Positions 18,441 through 26,438 are shown, counted from the first letter of the stretch. The stretch: DNA of 64,000 bases from DATDFB01 sp035276475 (GCA_035276475.1 DATELQ010000039.1:1-64000); one strand, 5' to 3'. Made by a program: numbers and translations. Notes: generated from the letters alone by a model not told the origin.

Positions 18441-18551
18441 GTGCGGGCAGGGAGTCCGCACGTGCGGGCAAGGCGTCCGCACGTGGCGGCAAGGCGTCCG
18501 CACGTGGCGGCAGGGGGTCCGCACGTGGCGGCAGGGGGTCCGCACGTGGCG
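18441..18551. repeat. Five 21-bp tandem repeats upstream of the BMC operon
   Basis: Units at 18441-18461, 18462-18482, 18483-18503, 18504-18524 and 18525-18545 plus six bases of a sixth. Each unit contains GTCCGCAC, and each junction forms a GTCCGCACGTGCGG-like dyad centred on CACGTG. The 21-bp period equals two helical turns. The array sits between the SnoaL-like gene stop (18574) and the first BMC gene (18366) and could be an operator array or a simple minisatellite. Confidence 0.75.
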
Positions 18552-18554
18552 CGC

Positions 18555-18576
18555 GGGCGCACGCCGTGCGCCCCTA
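18555..18576. repeat. GGGCGCAC hairpin repeat at the SnoaL-like gene end
   Basis: Perfect 8-bp stem GGGCGCAC / GTGCGCCC (18555-18562, 18566-18573) with a 3-base loop. The minus-strand motif TAGGGGCGCAC runs into the stem, and its TAG is the stop codon of the SnoaL-like gene. Same family as 51661-51683 and 59090-59116. Confidence 0.65.
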
Positions 18577-18981
18577 CCCCGCGATCTGCTGCTGAATCGC
18601 CAGCCGGTCGGTGACCATCCGGTGCTCCGCGATCTTTCCCTCGCGGAACGTCAGGATGTCGATCACCTCGAACGCCACCGCCCTCCCCGTTCCCGGCGCG
18701 CCCATGAACTCGCCGCGGTGCGTCCCGGCAAACGTCTTGCGCGTCACCACCTTCTCGCTGTCGGCGACCTGCTCGTCGATGCGGACGTGGAGGTCGGGGA
18801 AGGCCGTGCGGAGGTAGCCGAAGAGCATCTTCACGCCGTCGCGCGTCGGCGGAACGCCGGGGAACGGCGTGTGGTCGACGAAGTCGACGGCGAGGAGCTC
18901 GTCGACGACGTCGAGGTTGCCCTGCGATTGCGCTTCGTCGACGAGGCGGCGGACGAGAAGCTTGTGCGTGTCGGCGGACAT
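18574..18981 (-). CDS. SnoaL-like / NTF2-fold ester cyclase family protein
   Basis: A 135-residue protein of the SnoaL polyketide-cyclase-like group. The pattern LVRRLVDEAQSQGNLDVVDELLAVDFVDHTPFPG, the internal FPDLHVRIDEQVADSEKVVTRKTFAGTHRGEFMG and the end FREGKIAEHRMVTDRLAIQQQI are typical. The family is broad and most members have no known reaction, so the assignment does not prove a cyclase. The start at 18981 (GGAG four bases upstream) is preferred over one at 19008. The stop codon is part of a hairpin repeat. Confidence 0.8.
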   Translation of the reverse strand: MSADTHKLLVRRLVDEAQSQGNLDVVDELLAVDFVDHTPFPGVPPTRDGVKMLFGYLRTAFPDLHVRIDEQVADSEKVVTRKTFAGTHRGEFMGAPGTGRAVAFEVIDILTFREGKIAEHRMVTDRLAIQQQIAG

Positions 18982-19015
18982 ACTCCACGTACGTCCGCCG
19001 ATGCGCATCGGATCT

Positions 19016-20995
19016 TTATCGCGCGGCGCGGCGCCGGATCGGATCGACGATCTTCGGCTGCCATCCCTTGTCGCCGTTCAGCGTCCAGGTGTCGGACAGG
19101 TACTGCTGTCCGGCGTAGCCGCCGAAGATCACCATCTGCTGCGTCGACGGGTCCCAGGCCATGCCGCCGTTCTCGCGGGCGGGCGGGACGCGGGGATACG
19201 TCACCTGGTGCCAGGTCGTGCCGTCCCACTCCCAGAAGTCGTCGGCGTAGACCTGGACCTGCGTCGTCGTGGCCGGCGCGCCGTTCGTGCCCGGCACCTC
19301 GACCGTGTCGACGCGCACTCCGCCGAAGAGGAGGACGTTGCCGGTCGTCGGATTCACCGCCACCTGCGCGCCGAAGCGGGCCGGGGGTACCGTGGCGGGC
19401 TTGATCTCCGTCCAGCGCGTGCCGTCGAACGACCACATGTCGTTGAAGCGCGTGACGCGCTCCTGCGACGCCGGCCGTCCCTGGCCGCCGAAGATCACCG
19501 TCTTTTTCAGGTGCGGATCGAACCACATCGAGGCGAGGATGCGCTGCGGCGGAAGATCGCGGTCGACCTCCGTCCACGCCGTGCCGTCCCACAACCACGT
19601 CTGATTGATGTAGTCGGTGATGTAGCCGCCGAAGAGCACGGTCTTCTTCAGGGTCTGGTCGTACGTCATGCTGCTGAAGCTGCGCGCCGGCGGCGCCTTC
19701 GAGAGGCCGGTGATCGACTTCCAGTCGCTGAAGTCGTACTCCGACATCGACGAGTCGGAGCAGACGACGACGATCTTCTTGCGGTCGACGTCGAGCGCGC
19801 CGTTGGCCGACGCGCACACCGGCGGCGGAAGGGTGTTGGTCAGCGGCGCGCGCTGCCACTTGCCGAACTGGTACTTCCAGAGGTCGGCGTACGTCGTGTA
19901 CGGATCGATGCCCCCGAAGAGCCAGACGGCGTTCGTGTTCGGATCGCTCAGGAAGACGAACTGCTCGCGCCCGGGCGGGGTGAAGTTCGGATCGACGATC
20001 TGCGTCCAGTCGCCGGCGGAGTAGGTCCACATCTCGTTGCGCGGGGCGCCGCCCAGGACGGGGTTGCCGCCGAAGAGGAGCACCTGCTGGCGGGCCAGGT
20101 CGAACGTCATGGCCGCGCCGAAGACCCGGCCGACGTTCAGTTTCACCGTGACGGGGTTCCACTGGTTCCCATCCCACTCCTCGCTCTGCTCGATGTTGCT
20201 GACGCCCGCGCAGGCGCCGCCGGTGAAGAACACCGTACCGTTGGTGTCCTGCCCGACGAGACCGCCTTCGTTGACGCAGCTCGGCAGGCGCGTGCCGGTC
20301 TTTTCCTTCCAGGCCGGAACGCTCGGGTCGTAGGTGTATTGATGCGTGGCGATGTTCGTGTCGACGCCGAGCATCAGGATGTTCGCGCGCGCGGCGTCCC
20401 AGGCCAGGAGCGGCTTGTCGACGGCCGGGCCGTCGGCGATGACCTGGCGCCACGTCGTGCCGTCGAACTCCCACGTGTCGTGCAGCGTCGTGACGGTCTT
20501 GTTGTCGGCGCTGATGGTGGCGCCGCCGAAGAGGACGACGCGGTCGCGCAGCGGATCGTAGGCCGCGCCGGAGAGCACGCGCGGCGTCGGCGAATTCGGC
20601 GGGCTGAGCTGCTTCCAGTCGCCATCCTTATAGATCCAGGTGTCGTTCAGGTCGGTCTTGCCGTTGCCGGTGCGGCCGCCGAACATGACGATGCGGTTGC
20701 GCGCCGAGTCCCACACCATGACGTGGCCGTAGCGCCCGGTCGGGACGTGGATGGGAAAGAGCTGCGTCCAGATCGTGCCGTTCCAGTCCCACGTGTCGTT
20801 GAATTCATAGGAGAGCTTCGTGCCGCTGGTGTCGGTGGCGGTGCTGCCGCCGAAGAGGATGGTGTGCGTGGTTACGGGGACGTAAACCATGCGCGCATCG
20901 AAGCGCGCGCTCGGCGTCGTGGCGAGCGCGGCGGAGGCGACGAAAAGCGTGGCCAGAGAGAGGAACAGCGCACGTCGGGGCGAGAAGTCGCTCAT
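19016..20995 (-). CDS. Secreted kelch-type beta-propeller protein
   Basis: A 659-residue protein with a signal peptide (LFLSLATLFVASAALA) and repeated kelch-like blades in which a hydrophobic strand ending in LFGG or IFGG is followed by a W-containing strand (examples: HTILFGGSTATD, NRIVMFGGRTGNG, KKTVLFGGYITD, QQMVIFGGYAG). About twelve LFGG-type motifs can be counted, suggesting two propellers. No catalytic residues are evident. The start at 20995 gives a clean signal peptide; the longer open frame upstream would run through an unrelated gene on the other strand. Probable role: extracellular binding or scaffold. Confidence 0.82.
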   Translation of the reverse strand: MSDFSPRRALFLSLATLFVASAALATTPSARFDARMVYVPVTTHTILFGGSTATDTSGTKLSYEFNDTWDWNGTIWTQLFPIHVPTGRYGHVMVWDSARNRIVMFGGRTGNGKTDLNDTWIYKDGDWKQLSPPNSPTPRVLSGAAYDPLRDRVVLFGGATISADNKTVTTLHDTWEFDGTTWRQVIADGPAVDKPLLAWDAARANILMLGVDTNIATHQYTYDPSVPAWKEKTGTRLPSCVNEGGLVGQDTNGTVFFTGGACAGVSNIEQSEEWDGNQWNPVTVKLNVGRVFGAAMTFDLARQQVLLFGGNPVLGGAPRNEMWTYSAGDWTQIVDPNFTPPGREQFVFLSDPNTNAVWLFGGIDPYTTYADLWKYQFGKWQRAPLTNTLPPPVCASANGALDVDRKKIVVVCSDSSMSEYDFSDWKSITGLSKAPPARSFSSMTYDQTLKKTVLFGGYITDYINQTWLWDGTAWTEVDRDLPPQRILASMWFDPHLKKTVIFGGQGRPASQERVTRFNDMWSFDGTRWTEIKPATVPPARFGAQVAVNPTTGNVLLFGGVRVDTVEVPGTNGAPATTTQVQVYADDFWEWDGTTWHQVTYPRVPPARENGGMAWDPSTQQMVIFGGYAGQQYLSDTWTLNGDKGWQPKIVDPIRRRAAR

Positions 20996-21110
20996 ATTCG
21001 ATCGCGTGGCAACCGGACGGGTCCGAGGATTAATCCCCTGTGGGACGCGCGTCGGCGCGCAAAGGTTTCCGGGCCCATCGTTTGCTGTTTCTCCATGGCG
21101 GAGGAGACGC

Positions 21111-21347
21111 ATGAGAAACGAGATGATCGGCGCCGTGGTGCGCCGCGCCATGGAGCACCCGGAGTTCCGCCGCCGCCTGATCGAGAACCCCAGCGAGGCG
21201 CTGAAAGCCCACGGCTTCGCCCTCGAGGAGCCGGAGATGGCCGAGATCGAGCGCATCCGTACGCGGCTGGGAGGCAACGACGTCGAGCAGGAGTTGGTGT
21301 CGGTGGCGGAGCAGTATGGCCTAAATCCGAATCCGCAACGTCACTAA
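21111..21347 (+). CDS. Small NHLP/Os1348-like leader-peptide family protein
   Basis: A 78-residue protein starting at an ATG with a good GGAGGAG ribosome site. The segment MIGAVVRRAMEHPEFRRRLIENPSEALKAHGF resembles the nitrile-hydratase-alpha-like leader peptides found on some RiPP precursors (NHLP clan, for example the Os1348 type): paired helices with a PEFR.RL...P..AL pattern. The C-terminal part (GGNDVEQELVSVAEQYGLNPNPQRH) is not rich in Cys, Ser or Thr and looks little like a modified core. No RiPP-modifying enzyme is nearby. It may be an orphan or a domesticated relative. The 3' end overlaps the convergent porin-like gene by 27 bp. Confidence 0.5.
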   Translation: MRNEMIGAVVRRAMEHPEFRRRLIENPSEALKAHGFALEEPEMAEIERIRTRLGGNDVEQELVSVAEQYGLNPNPQRH

Positions 21348-22631
21348 CGTCTCGTCCGGCCTGAGGCGCGCCCCCGGCACGACGATCACGTGCTTCGCGC
21401 GCTCGATCGTAAGATCCGTGTGCTTGGCGAAGCCGACGCGGACGCCGTAGTCGATCTTCACCCAGTTCCACCACATGCTGGGATCGACGAAGGTCCGCGG
21501 CCCTTTGAAGTCGTTCTGCAGGGCGCTCCAGCGCAGCGCCGGCTGGACGCCCTGCACCAGCGACTCGCCGCCGACGCTCGGCCCGAACGACCACGGGACC
21601 TGATACCCGACCTCGACCTCTTCTCCCTGTCGATGCAAGCCGGCGAAGAGCTGCTTCGTGTACTGCACCGTCGCCGTCAAGCCTTTCCACTCGGTGTAGA
21701 TCCGCGTGCCCGTCTCTTCCTTCCGCCGTCCGCTGATCGGGAGGCTGATGTTGAAGCCCTCCGGGCCGTTCAGGAGGTCGAGGTCGGCGCCGTAGAACGT
21801 CCCCGTAAGTTGTTCGCGGTCCGCCATGGAGCGGCGGTAGTGGAAGACGAGGGCGTCAAAGCCGCAGTTCTGCGCGGCGTTCTGCCAGCGGTAGCCGACT
21901 CCCTGCCCGAACTGGACGTGGTCGGTCTTTAAAAAGTAGTCCTCGGTCTCCGCGTTGTAGAGGATCGGAATGCCCGATTTGAAGTAGGGATCGGGGTTCG
22001 GCGTCAACAGTTCCTTGATGCCGTTGTCGCCCGCGAGGGCGTTCGAATCGCGGAAGTAGAGCGGATTGCCGCTCGTGCCGGAGAGGCGCCAGTAGAGGTT
22101 CCGCCCGACCGAGCCGCCGCCCAGGAAGCCGACGTCCTCGAAGCGGTTGAACGCCGTCGCCGCCAGGCCGTAGCTCTCGAGGAGCCGCGTCGGCTGCCGC
22201 TCCATATGCGGGAACTTCCCTGCCTGGATGAAGAACGACGTCCCCTCGGGGCGATCGAGGAACTCGGGCTTCGGCCCGAGGCGGAGCCACAGCTCGTCGG
22301 CGTCGAACTTCTTGTCTTCGCTCGTCGGATTGCGGCGGTACTTGTCCTGCCCGTGCACCTGCGCGTGCGCGGCGAACCAGCTGCCGTAATTCGCGTCGAG
22401 CCGCAGCTGCGCGACGCTCAATTCCGTGTGCCGCCCCGCGTTCACGGTCTCCAAGGAGCCGGTCGTCTCCCCCACGGGCAGAAAGCTCGGCGGGAACGGG
22501 AAGGCCAGGGCGCGCTTCGCTTCTTTGCTGTCGCGGTAGTTCGCGCGCAGCTCTAGGCGCGTGCCGAACGTCCACTGTCCGTACAGCGCCGGGGCAGACA
22601 ACAAAACGATCAACGCGGCGACACGTCGCAT
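21321..22631 (-). CDS. Outer-membrane beta-barrel protein, porin-like
   Basis: A 436-residue protein with signal peptide (VAALIVLLSAPALYG) and alternating hydrophobic/aromatic strands (QWTFGTRLELRANYRDS, AQLRLDANYGSWFAAHAQVHG, FFIQAGKFPHMER, WRLSGTSGNPLYF) ending in alternating residues (LVTLRIRI). This is the look of a 14-18 stranded barrel. The start is at 22631 with GAGGTG upstream. The transported compound is unknown. It stands alone between the convergent small leader-like gene and an inverted-repeat element. Confidence 0.75.
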   Translation of the reverse strand: MRRVAALIVLLSAPALYGQWTFGTRLELRANYRDSKEAKRALAFPFPPSFLPVGETTGSLETVNAGRHTELSVAQLRLDANYGSWFAAHAQVHGQDKYRRNPTSEDKKFDADELWLRLGPKPEFLDRPEGTSFFIQAGKFPHMERQPTRLLESYGLAATAFNRFEDVGFLGGGSVGRNLYWRLSGTSGNPLYFRDSNALAGDNGIKELLTPNPDPYFKSGIPILYNAETEDYFLKTDHVQFGQGVGYRWQNAAQNCGFDALVFHYRRSMADREQLTGTFYGADLDLLNGPEGFNISLPISGRRKEETGTRIYTEWKGLTATVQYTKQLFAGLHRQGEEVEVGYQVPWSFGPSVGGESLVQGVQPALRWSALQNDFKGPRTFVDPSMWWNWVKIDYGVRVGFAKHTDLTIERAKHVIVVPGARLRPDETLVTLRIRI

Positions 22632-22676
22632 TCCGCACCTCGTACGTTGTTGGGGAGTCGATTGGATTGTATCAGG

Positions 22677-22792
22677 AGGGAACAGGGCACAGGGAACGGG
22701 GCACAGGGAACGGGGCACAGGTGGTGTTCTGGCGAATGCACATGCCGCGGCAAAACAACCACCTGTGCCCCGTTCCCTGTGCTCTGTCCCCT
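22677..22792. repeat. Inverted-repeat element, copy C
   Basis: Third copy of the element at 3755 and 13148. The arms carry ACAGGGCACAGGG, CACAGGTGGTGTTCT and, inverted, ACAACCACCTGTGCCCCGTT. The left arm contains a 14-bp internal duplication (GCACAGGGAACGGG twice). The right end reaches into the TAG stop of the PAS/DUF4388 gene. Confidence 0.75.
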
Positions 22793-24116
22793 ACGAACCG
22801 CAGAGACGGCACGCGTGATAGCCCGCCTCCGTCGCATCGGCGACGTTCGTGAACATGATCCGCGTCTCCTCGTCGATCCGGCGCGCGGAGCCGCAGCTCA
22901 TCCGGTGGAACTTTCGCGCGACCGGGCTGGCGATGAAGAGCTCCGTCCCGGCCGGTCGCGGCGGGGGCGGCGGCGGGATCTCGATCTCGTCCTCGAGCTC
23001 GTCGGCGACGTGCGCGAGGAGCAGCGCGCCGACGTCGATGCGCAGCGGCACGAGCTGCAGCGACGGAATCTCGCCGGCGACGAACGCGTACTTCGCGTTG
23101 CGCCACGACAGGACGTGACTGATCTCCTCCTCCGCTTTTTCCTGCAGCACTTCGACGAGCTGCTCTTCGCTGACCGCGCTGAGCATGATGAGAATGCGCC
23201 CCAAGGCGAGGTGCGTGGCGCGCTGGATCTCGAGCGCGCGGTGGCGCTGCTCCTCGGAAATGATGCCGCGGTCGATGAGGCGCATGGTCAGGAAGCGCGA
23301 CGGATCACTCGACGAGACGGAGAAGACGCGTCCGTTCTCGAAGAAGATCTCGACTTCGCGCCGCCCGCTGGCAAGGACGAGCGTTCCGGTGGCCTCGGCC
23401 GCGCCGTACGCGATGAGGAGCTCGGCGGGCGTCGTGTCGAGCGGCAGCCACTTCGCGGTCTGCGGCGCCGGGAGCCGCTCCTCGACGAGCTTCCCCTCGG
23501 CCACTTTGCGCCGCGCGATCTCCGTCCGCAGGGCGTTGGCCATGATGCGCAGCTCGTTCGCCTTCTCCTCGAGCGTGGCCTCGCGGCGCGCGAGCTCGGT
23601 CTCGCGCTGCGAGAGCTGCAGGCGGAGGTCGTCGATGGTCCGCCGCAGGTCGGCGACGATCTGCTCGGTGAAGGCCCGCTCGTTCGCCGGCACGGCCGGA
23701 CGCCGCGGCTCCTCGGGCGCGTCATCGATGACGAAGACGAAGAAGTCGCCCTCGCCGACGAGCGCCGCCGCCACGACGACGTTGTGCACGTAGCCGCGGC
23801 GGTCGACGATCCGCTTCTCGATGCGATAGCGGCGGATGTCGCCGTTGCGCAACCGGCGGACGAGCGCCGCCTCGCGCTTGGCGTCGTCGGCGTGCGTGAT
23901 GTCGTTGAACCGCACGCGCCGCAACTGCTCCTGCGTGTAGCCGGCGATCTCGGCGAAGCGGTCGTTCACGTACAGCCACGCGCCGTCGCGGTCGACGAAG
24001 GCGATGCCGAGCGGCGACTGATCGACCGCAGGGCGGAAGCGATCGCGCGGCACGGGCGGCGCGGGCTTGCGGAGCAGAGACGGAAGCTTCAGCAAGGGAG
24101 GAAGAAAGGTTACCAC
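22791..24116 (-). CDS. PAS-DUF4388 sensor with C-terminal Ada-like zinc motif
   Basis: A 441-residue cytosolic protein. A PAS domain lies at about 28-125 (QSPLGIAFVDRDGAWLYVNDRFAEIAGYT, with a PAC-like RRYRIEKRIVDRRGYVH), then a coiled coil (about 145-205), a DUF4388 segment (TTPAELLIAYGAAEATGTLVLASGRREVEIFFENGRVFSVSSSDPSRFL, about 215-330) and a C-terminal stretch with H-R-x-x-C and GYHACRLCGS that matches the metal-binding fold of Ada. No kinase or output enzyme is present. The start is taken as GTG at 24116, which overlaps the stop of the AI-2E-type gene, but no ribosome site decides it. Confidence 0.72.
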   Translation of the reverse strand: MVTFLPPLLKLPSLLRKPAPPVPRDRFRPAVDQSPLGIAFVDRDGAWLYVNDRFAEIAGYTQEQLRRVRFNDITHADDAKREAALVRRLRNGDIRRYRIEKRIVDRRGYVHNVVVAAALVGEGDFFVFVIDDAPEEPRRPAVPANERAFTEQIVADLRRTIDDLRLQLSQRETELARREATLEEKANELRIMANALRTEIARRKVAEGKLVEERLPAPQTAKWLPLDTTPAELLIAYGAAEATGTLVLASGRREVEIFFENGRVFSVSSSDPSRFLTMRLIDRGIISEEQRHRALEIQRATHLALGRILIMLSAVSEEQLVEVLQEKAEEEISHVLSWRNAKYAFVAGEIPSLQLVPLRIDVGALLLAHVADELEDEIEIPPPPPPRPAGTELFIASPVARKFHRMSCGSARRIDEETRIMFTNVADATEAGYHACRLCGS

Positions 24117-25201
24117 GGGCGCCGGCGCAGCGTGCCGGCGCGCCCGACATCCTGCCGCCGCTCGCGCCGCGCCACGAAGGCTTCTTCGAAGCCGACCTGA
24201 AGCACGGCCGCGACGGGGATGGCCATCAGCGCGCCGATGATGCCGAAGACCGTCGCGCCGATCATGAAGGCGATGAACGCGGTGAGCGGCGAGATCGCCA
24301 CCTTGCGCGAAAGCACGCGCGGCGCGATGAAGAGGTTCTCGAGCTTCTGGAAAACGAGGGCCATGATCAGCACGCCCCAGAACTGCCAGCGCGAGTGCAG
24401 GAGGGCCATGATCAGCGCCGGCGTCATGCCGACGATCGGGCCGATGACCGGCACCAGCTCCCCAACGGTCGCGAACAACGCCAGCGGCAGCGCGTAGGGC
24501 ACGCGCAGCGCCAGAAGCGCGACGAAGACGGCCAGGCCCATGATCGCGGAGAGGAGGATCTGCGCCGCCAGCCAGGAGCTCATCCGCCGCGCGATACGGT
24601 TGAGGATGACCCGCCGCCGCGCCCGCACCTCGGGCGGAAAGACGAGGAGCACCATGTTCCGCAGCCGGTTCGCGTCGATGAGCATGTAGACGACCATGAA
24701 GAGGACGGCGATGAACGAGCCGACCGCCGCGGCCGCGCCGCGGACGTAGACGACGACGCTGGCGCGCGGCAGCGTCAGGCCGTGCTGGCGGATGTACGCG
24801 CGCGCGCCGGCCATCGGGACGAAGCGCTCTAGCGGCGTGAGGATGTTGTGGTCGATGAGGTCCGGCAGCTGCGCGCCGAGGCTTCGGGTCTCGGTGATGA
24901 CGCGCGGGACGATGAAGATGAGGAGCGCGAGGACGAGGACGACGAACGGGAGGTAGACGATCAGCACCGCGCCGCCGCGCGGGATGTTGCGGTGCAGAAG
25001 ATGTCGTCCGACGACGCGCACGCGGTGCACGGCGGGGGCGATGCCCGCCGCGAGCACTGCCGCGAGAACGACGAGGAAGAGGACGTGCCGCGCGGCCCAC
25101 AAGATCGCCAGCAGAGCGACGACAGCGACGACGACGAAGACTTTGCGCGCGAAGATGCCGATCTCGTCGCGGTGCTGCGGATCGCGCGGAACGAGGGCCA
25201 T
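24110..25201 (-). CDS. AI-2E family transporter (PerM/YhhT-like permease)
   Basis: A 363-residue integral membrane protein with about eight hydrophobic segments, including the paired N-terminal helices (VFVVVAVVALLAILWAARHVLFLVVLAAVLAAGIAPAVHRV) and the conserved C-terminal part with FATVGELVPVIGPIVGMTPALIMALL, ENLFIAPRVLSRKVAISPLTAF and AVLQVGFEE. The family includes exporters of autoinducer-2 and Na+/H+ antiporters, so the substrate remains open. It is the middle gene of a thioredoxin - permease - PAS sensor operon (gap of 6 bp upstream, overlap downstream). Confidence 0.9.
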   Translation of the reverse strand: MALVPRDPQHRDEIGIFARKVFVVVAVVALLAILWAARHVLFLVVLAAVLAAGIAPAVHRVRVVGRHLLHRNIPRGGAVLIVYLPFVVLVLALLIFIVPRVITETRSLGAQLPDLIDHNILTPLERFVPMAGARAYIRQHGLTLPRASVVVYVRGAAAAVGSFIAVLFMVVYMLIDANRLRNMVLLVFPPEVRARRRVILNRIARRMSSWLAAQILLSAIMGLAVFVALLALRVPYALPLALFATVGELVPVIGPIVGMTPALIMALLHSRWQFWGVLIMALVFQKLENLFIAPRVLSRKVAISPLTAFIAFMIGATVFGIIGALMAIPVAAVLQVGFEEAFVARRERRQDVGRAGTLRRRPW

Positions 25202-25207
25202 CGCGCC

Positions 25208-25630
25208 TCAGCCAAGGTACTGCCGGATGGCTGCCTCGATGTGCCCCTTCGGCACGGCGCCGACGACGCGCCCCTTCTCCACGCCGTTCTCGAAGAAGAC
25301 GAGGAGGGGAATGCTCATGGCGCGGTACTGGACGGCGGTGCGCTGGTTCTCGTCGACGTTGAGCTTCCCGATGCGGACGTCGTCGCGCTGCGACGCCAGT
25401 TCGTCGAGGACCGGCGCGATCATCCGGCAGGGACCGCACCACGGCGCCCAGAAGTCGACGAGCCACTTGCCGCTGCGAATCTGCTCCGCGAATTCCGCGT
25501 CGCTCAAGGTGACGGGATGGCCGTTGCTGTCGCCGCTTATCAGTTCCGCCTTGCAGTTGCCGCAGATCGCCTTCTTGCCGTTGCCGAGCTCAGGCACCCG
25601 ATTGGCCTGCCCGCAGGAAGGACAGTTCAT
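25208..25630 (-). CDS. Thioredoxin with N-terminal zinc finger (TrxC/thioredoxin-2 type)
   Basis: A 140-residue thiol-disulfide reductase. The N-terminus has two CxxC-type pairs (NCPSCGQANRVPE and ICGNCKAEL) that bind zinc in thioredoxin-2 proteins, followed by the thioredoxin fold with active site WAPWCGPCRM. Electrons would come from a thioredoxin reductase not seen here. ATG at 25630 or 25636 can both serve; they share the palindrome CATGATCATG with the start of the divergent GNAT gene, so the two genes begin back to back on overlapping start codons. Confidence 0.93.
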   Translation of the reverse strand: MNCPSCGQANRVPELGNGKKAICGNCKAELISGDSNGHPVTLSDAEFAEQIRSGKWLVDFWAPWCGPCRMIAPVLDELASQRDDVRIGKLNVDENQRTAVQYRAMSIPLLVFFENGVEKGRVVGAVPKGHIEAAIRQYLG

Positions 25631-25634
25631 GATC

Positions 25635-26438
25635 ATGCGCGCTATCTTTGCGAATGCTGTGCACACTGTAAAGGGCGATGCCCTCCCCCATTTGCGCGAA
25701 CTGTTCGCGCACGCGAATGACACGCCGTATGACCTGGTGGCGGTGACCGGGGAGAAGTGCTTCGAAGACGGCGTAGCCGGCCCGCCGGTCGTGACGGTGT
25801 ATGGCGACTTTCTTGGTTGCTCCGTGACGTGTGGTCAATATTTGCGCCTCCTGGCCGTGCATCGCGATCACCGCGGCCGCGGAATCGGTACAGAGCTCGT
25901 GCGCGAGGCATACGCCCGCGGCGCGCGCGTAGTCGGCGCGGAGGCCGGCAATTACTTCACGCCCGGCGCGCCATTGGCGTTATTTGGCTTTTTCGACCGG
26001 TTCGGCCATAAGACCGCCGAAACGCAGAATTTGATTTGTAAGACCCCTCTCCCCGCGAGCGGGGAGAGGGTGGCCGAAGGCCGGGTGAGGGGCGCCATCC
26101 TCGACTTCATCAAAAAAGAATTCGGAAAGATCTGGCACTTCGAAGCTCAAAAAGCCCAAACCCTCCATTACATCGAAGAGGCCGGAGAGATCGCCGGCTT
26201 CGCCGCCCACTCCGCCAACAACCGCCCCCTCGGCTTTTTCGGCCCCACCGGCGTCGCCAAACACCTCCGCGGCCGCGGCTACGGCGCACGACTCTTGCTC
26301 GCATCGCTCGCGGACATGCGCGTGCACGGCTTCGAGACCGCCATCATCCCCTGGACCGACGCGCTCGAGTTCTACCGAAAAACCTGCGGCGCCACGGTCC
26401 ACGGGCGCTTCGCGACGTTTACGCTTGAGGACGCGTAG
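25635..26438 (+). CDS. Double GNAT-domain protein interrupted by an in-frame palindromic repeat
   Basis: A 267-residue protein with two acetyltransferase-like halves. The first (LRLLAVHRDHRGRGIGTELVREAY, about residues 73-96) and the second (LRGRGYGARLLLASLADMRVHGFETAIIPWTDALEFYRKTCGA) each contain the acetyl-CoA loop R-G-x-G. Residues about 137-153 (TPLPASGERVAEGRVRG) are encoded by a palindromic repeat inserted in frame between them. The repeat type is otherwise intergenic in many genomes, so this is a case of a repeat tolerated in a linker. The start at 25635 (or 25629) overlaps the thioredoxin start; a later start cannot be excluded. The 3' end overlaps the convergent gene by 20 bp. Confidence 0.7.
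   Translation: MRAIFANAVHTVKGDALPHLRELFAHANDTPYDLVAVTGEKCFEDGVAGPPVVTVYGDFLGCSVTCGQYLRLLAVHRDHRGRGIGTELVREAYARGARVVGAEAGNYFTPGAPLALFGFFDRFGHKTAETQNLICKTPLPASGERVAEGRVRGAILDFIKKEFGKIWHFEAQKAQTLHYIEEAGEIAGFAAHSANNRPLGFFGPTGVAKHLRGRGYGARLLLASLADMRVHGFETAIIPWTDALEFYRKTCGATVHGRFATFTLEDA
26044..26092. repeat. Palindromic repeat inside the GNAT gene
   Basis: The stem CCCTCTCCCC / GGGGAGAGGG (26045-26054, 26061-26070) with loop GCGAGC is followed by TGGCCGAAGGCCGGGTGAGGGG, a second small hairpin whose end can also pair with the first arm. The 49-bp unit belongs to a repeat type widespread in bacterial intergenic regions. Here it lies in frame within a coding sequence. Confidence 0.8.

Noticed and set aside
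18367..18492. 42-residue N-terminal extension of the RpiB-DeoC protein
   Set aside because: It would be encoded by repeat DNA and lacks similarity; the RpiB domain starts cleanly at the ATG at 18366.
18441..18551. CRISPR array
   Set aside because: The 21-bp units are directly adjacent with no spacers, and no cas genes are present.
20996..21277. 94-residue N-terminal extension of the kelch protein
   Set aside because: It lies antisense to the small leader-like gene and precedes a perfect signal peptide starting at 20995.
18869..21364. Plus-strand open frame of 831 codons
   Set aside because: Antisense to the kelch protein gene and composed of Arg/Ala/Val-rich shadow sequence.
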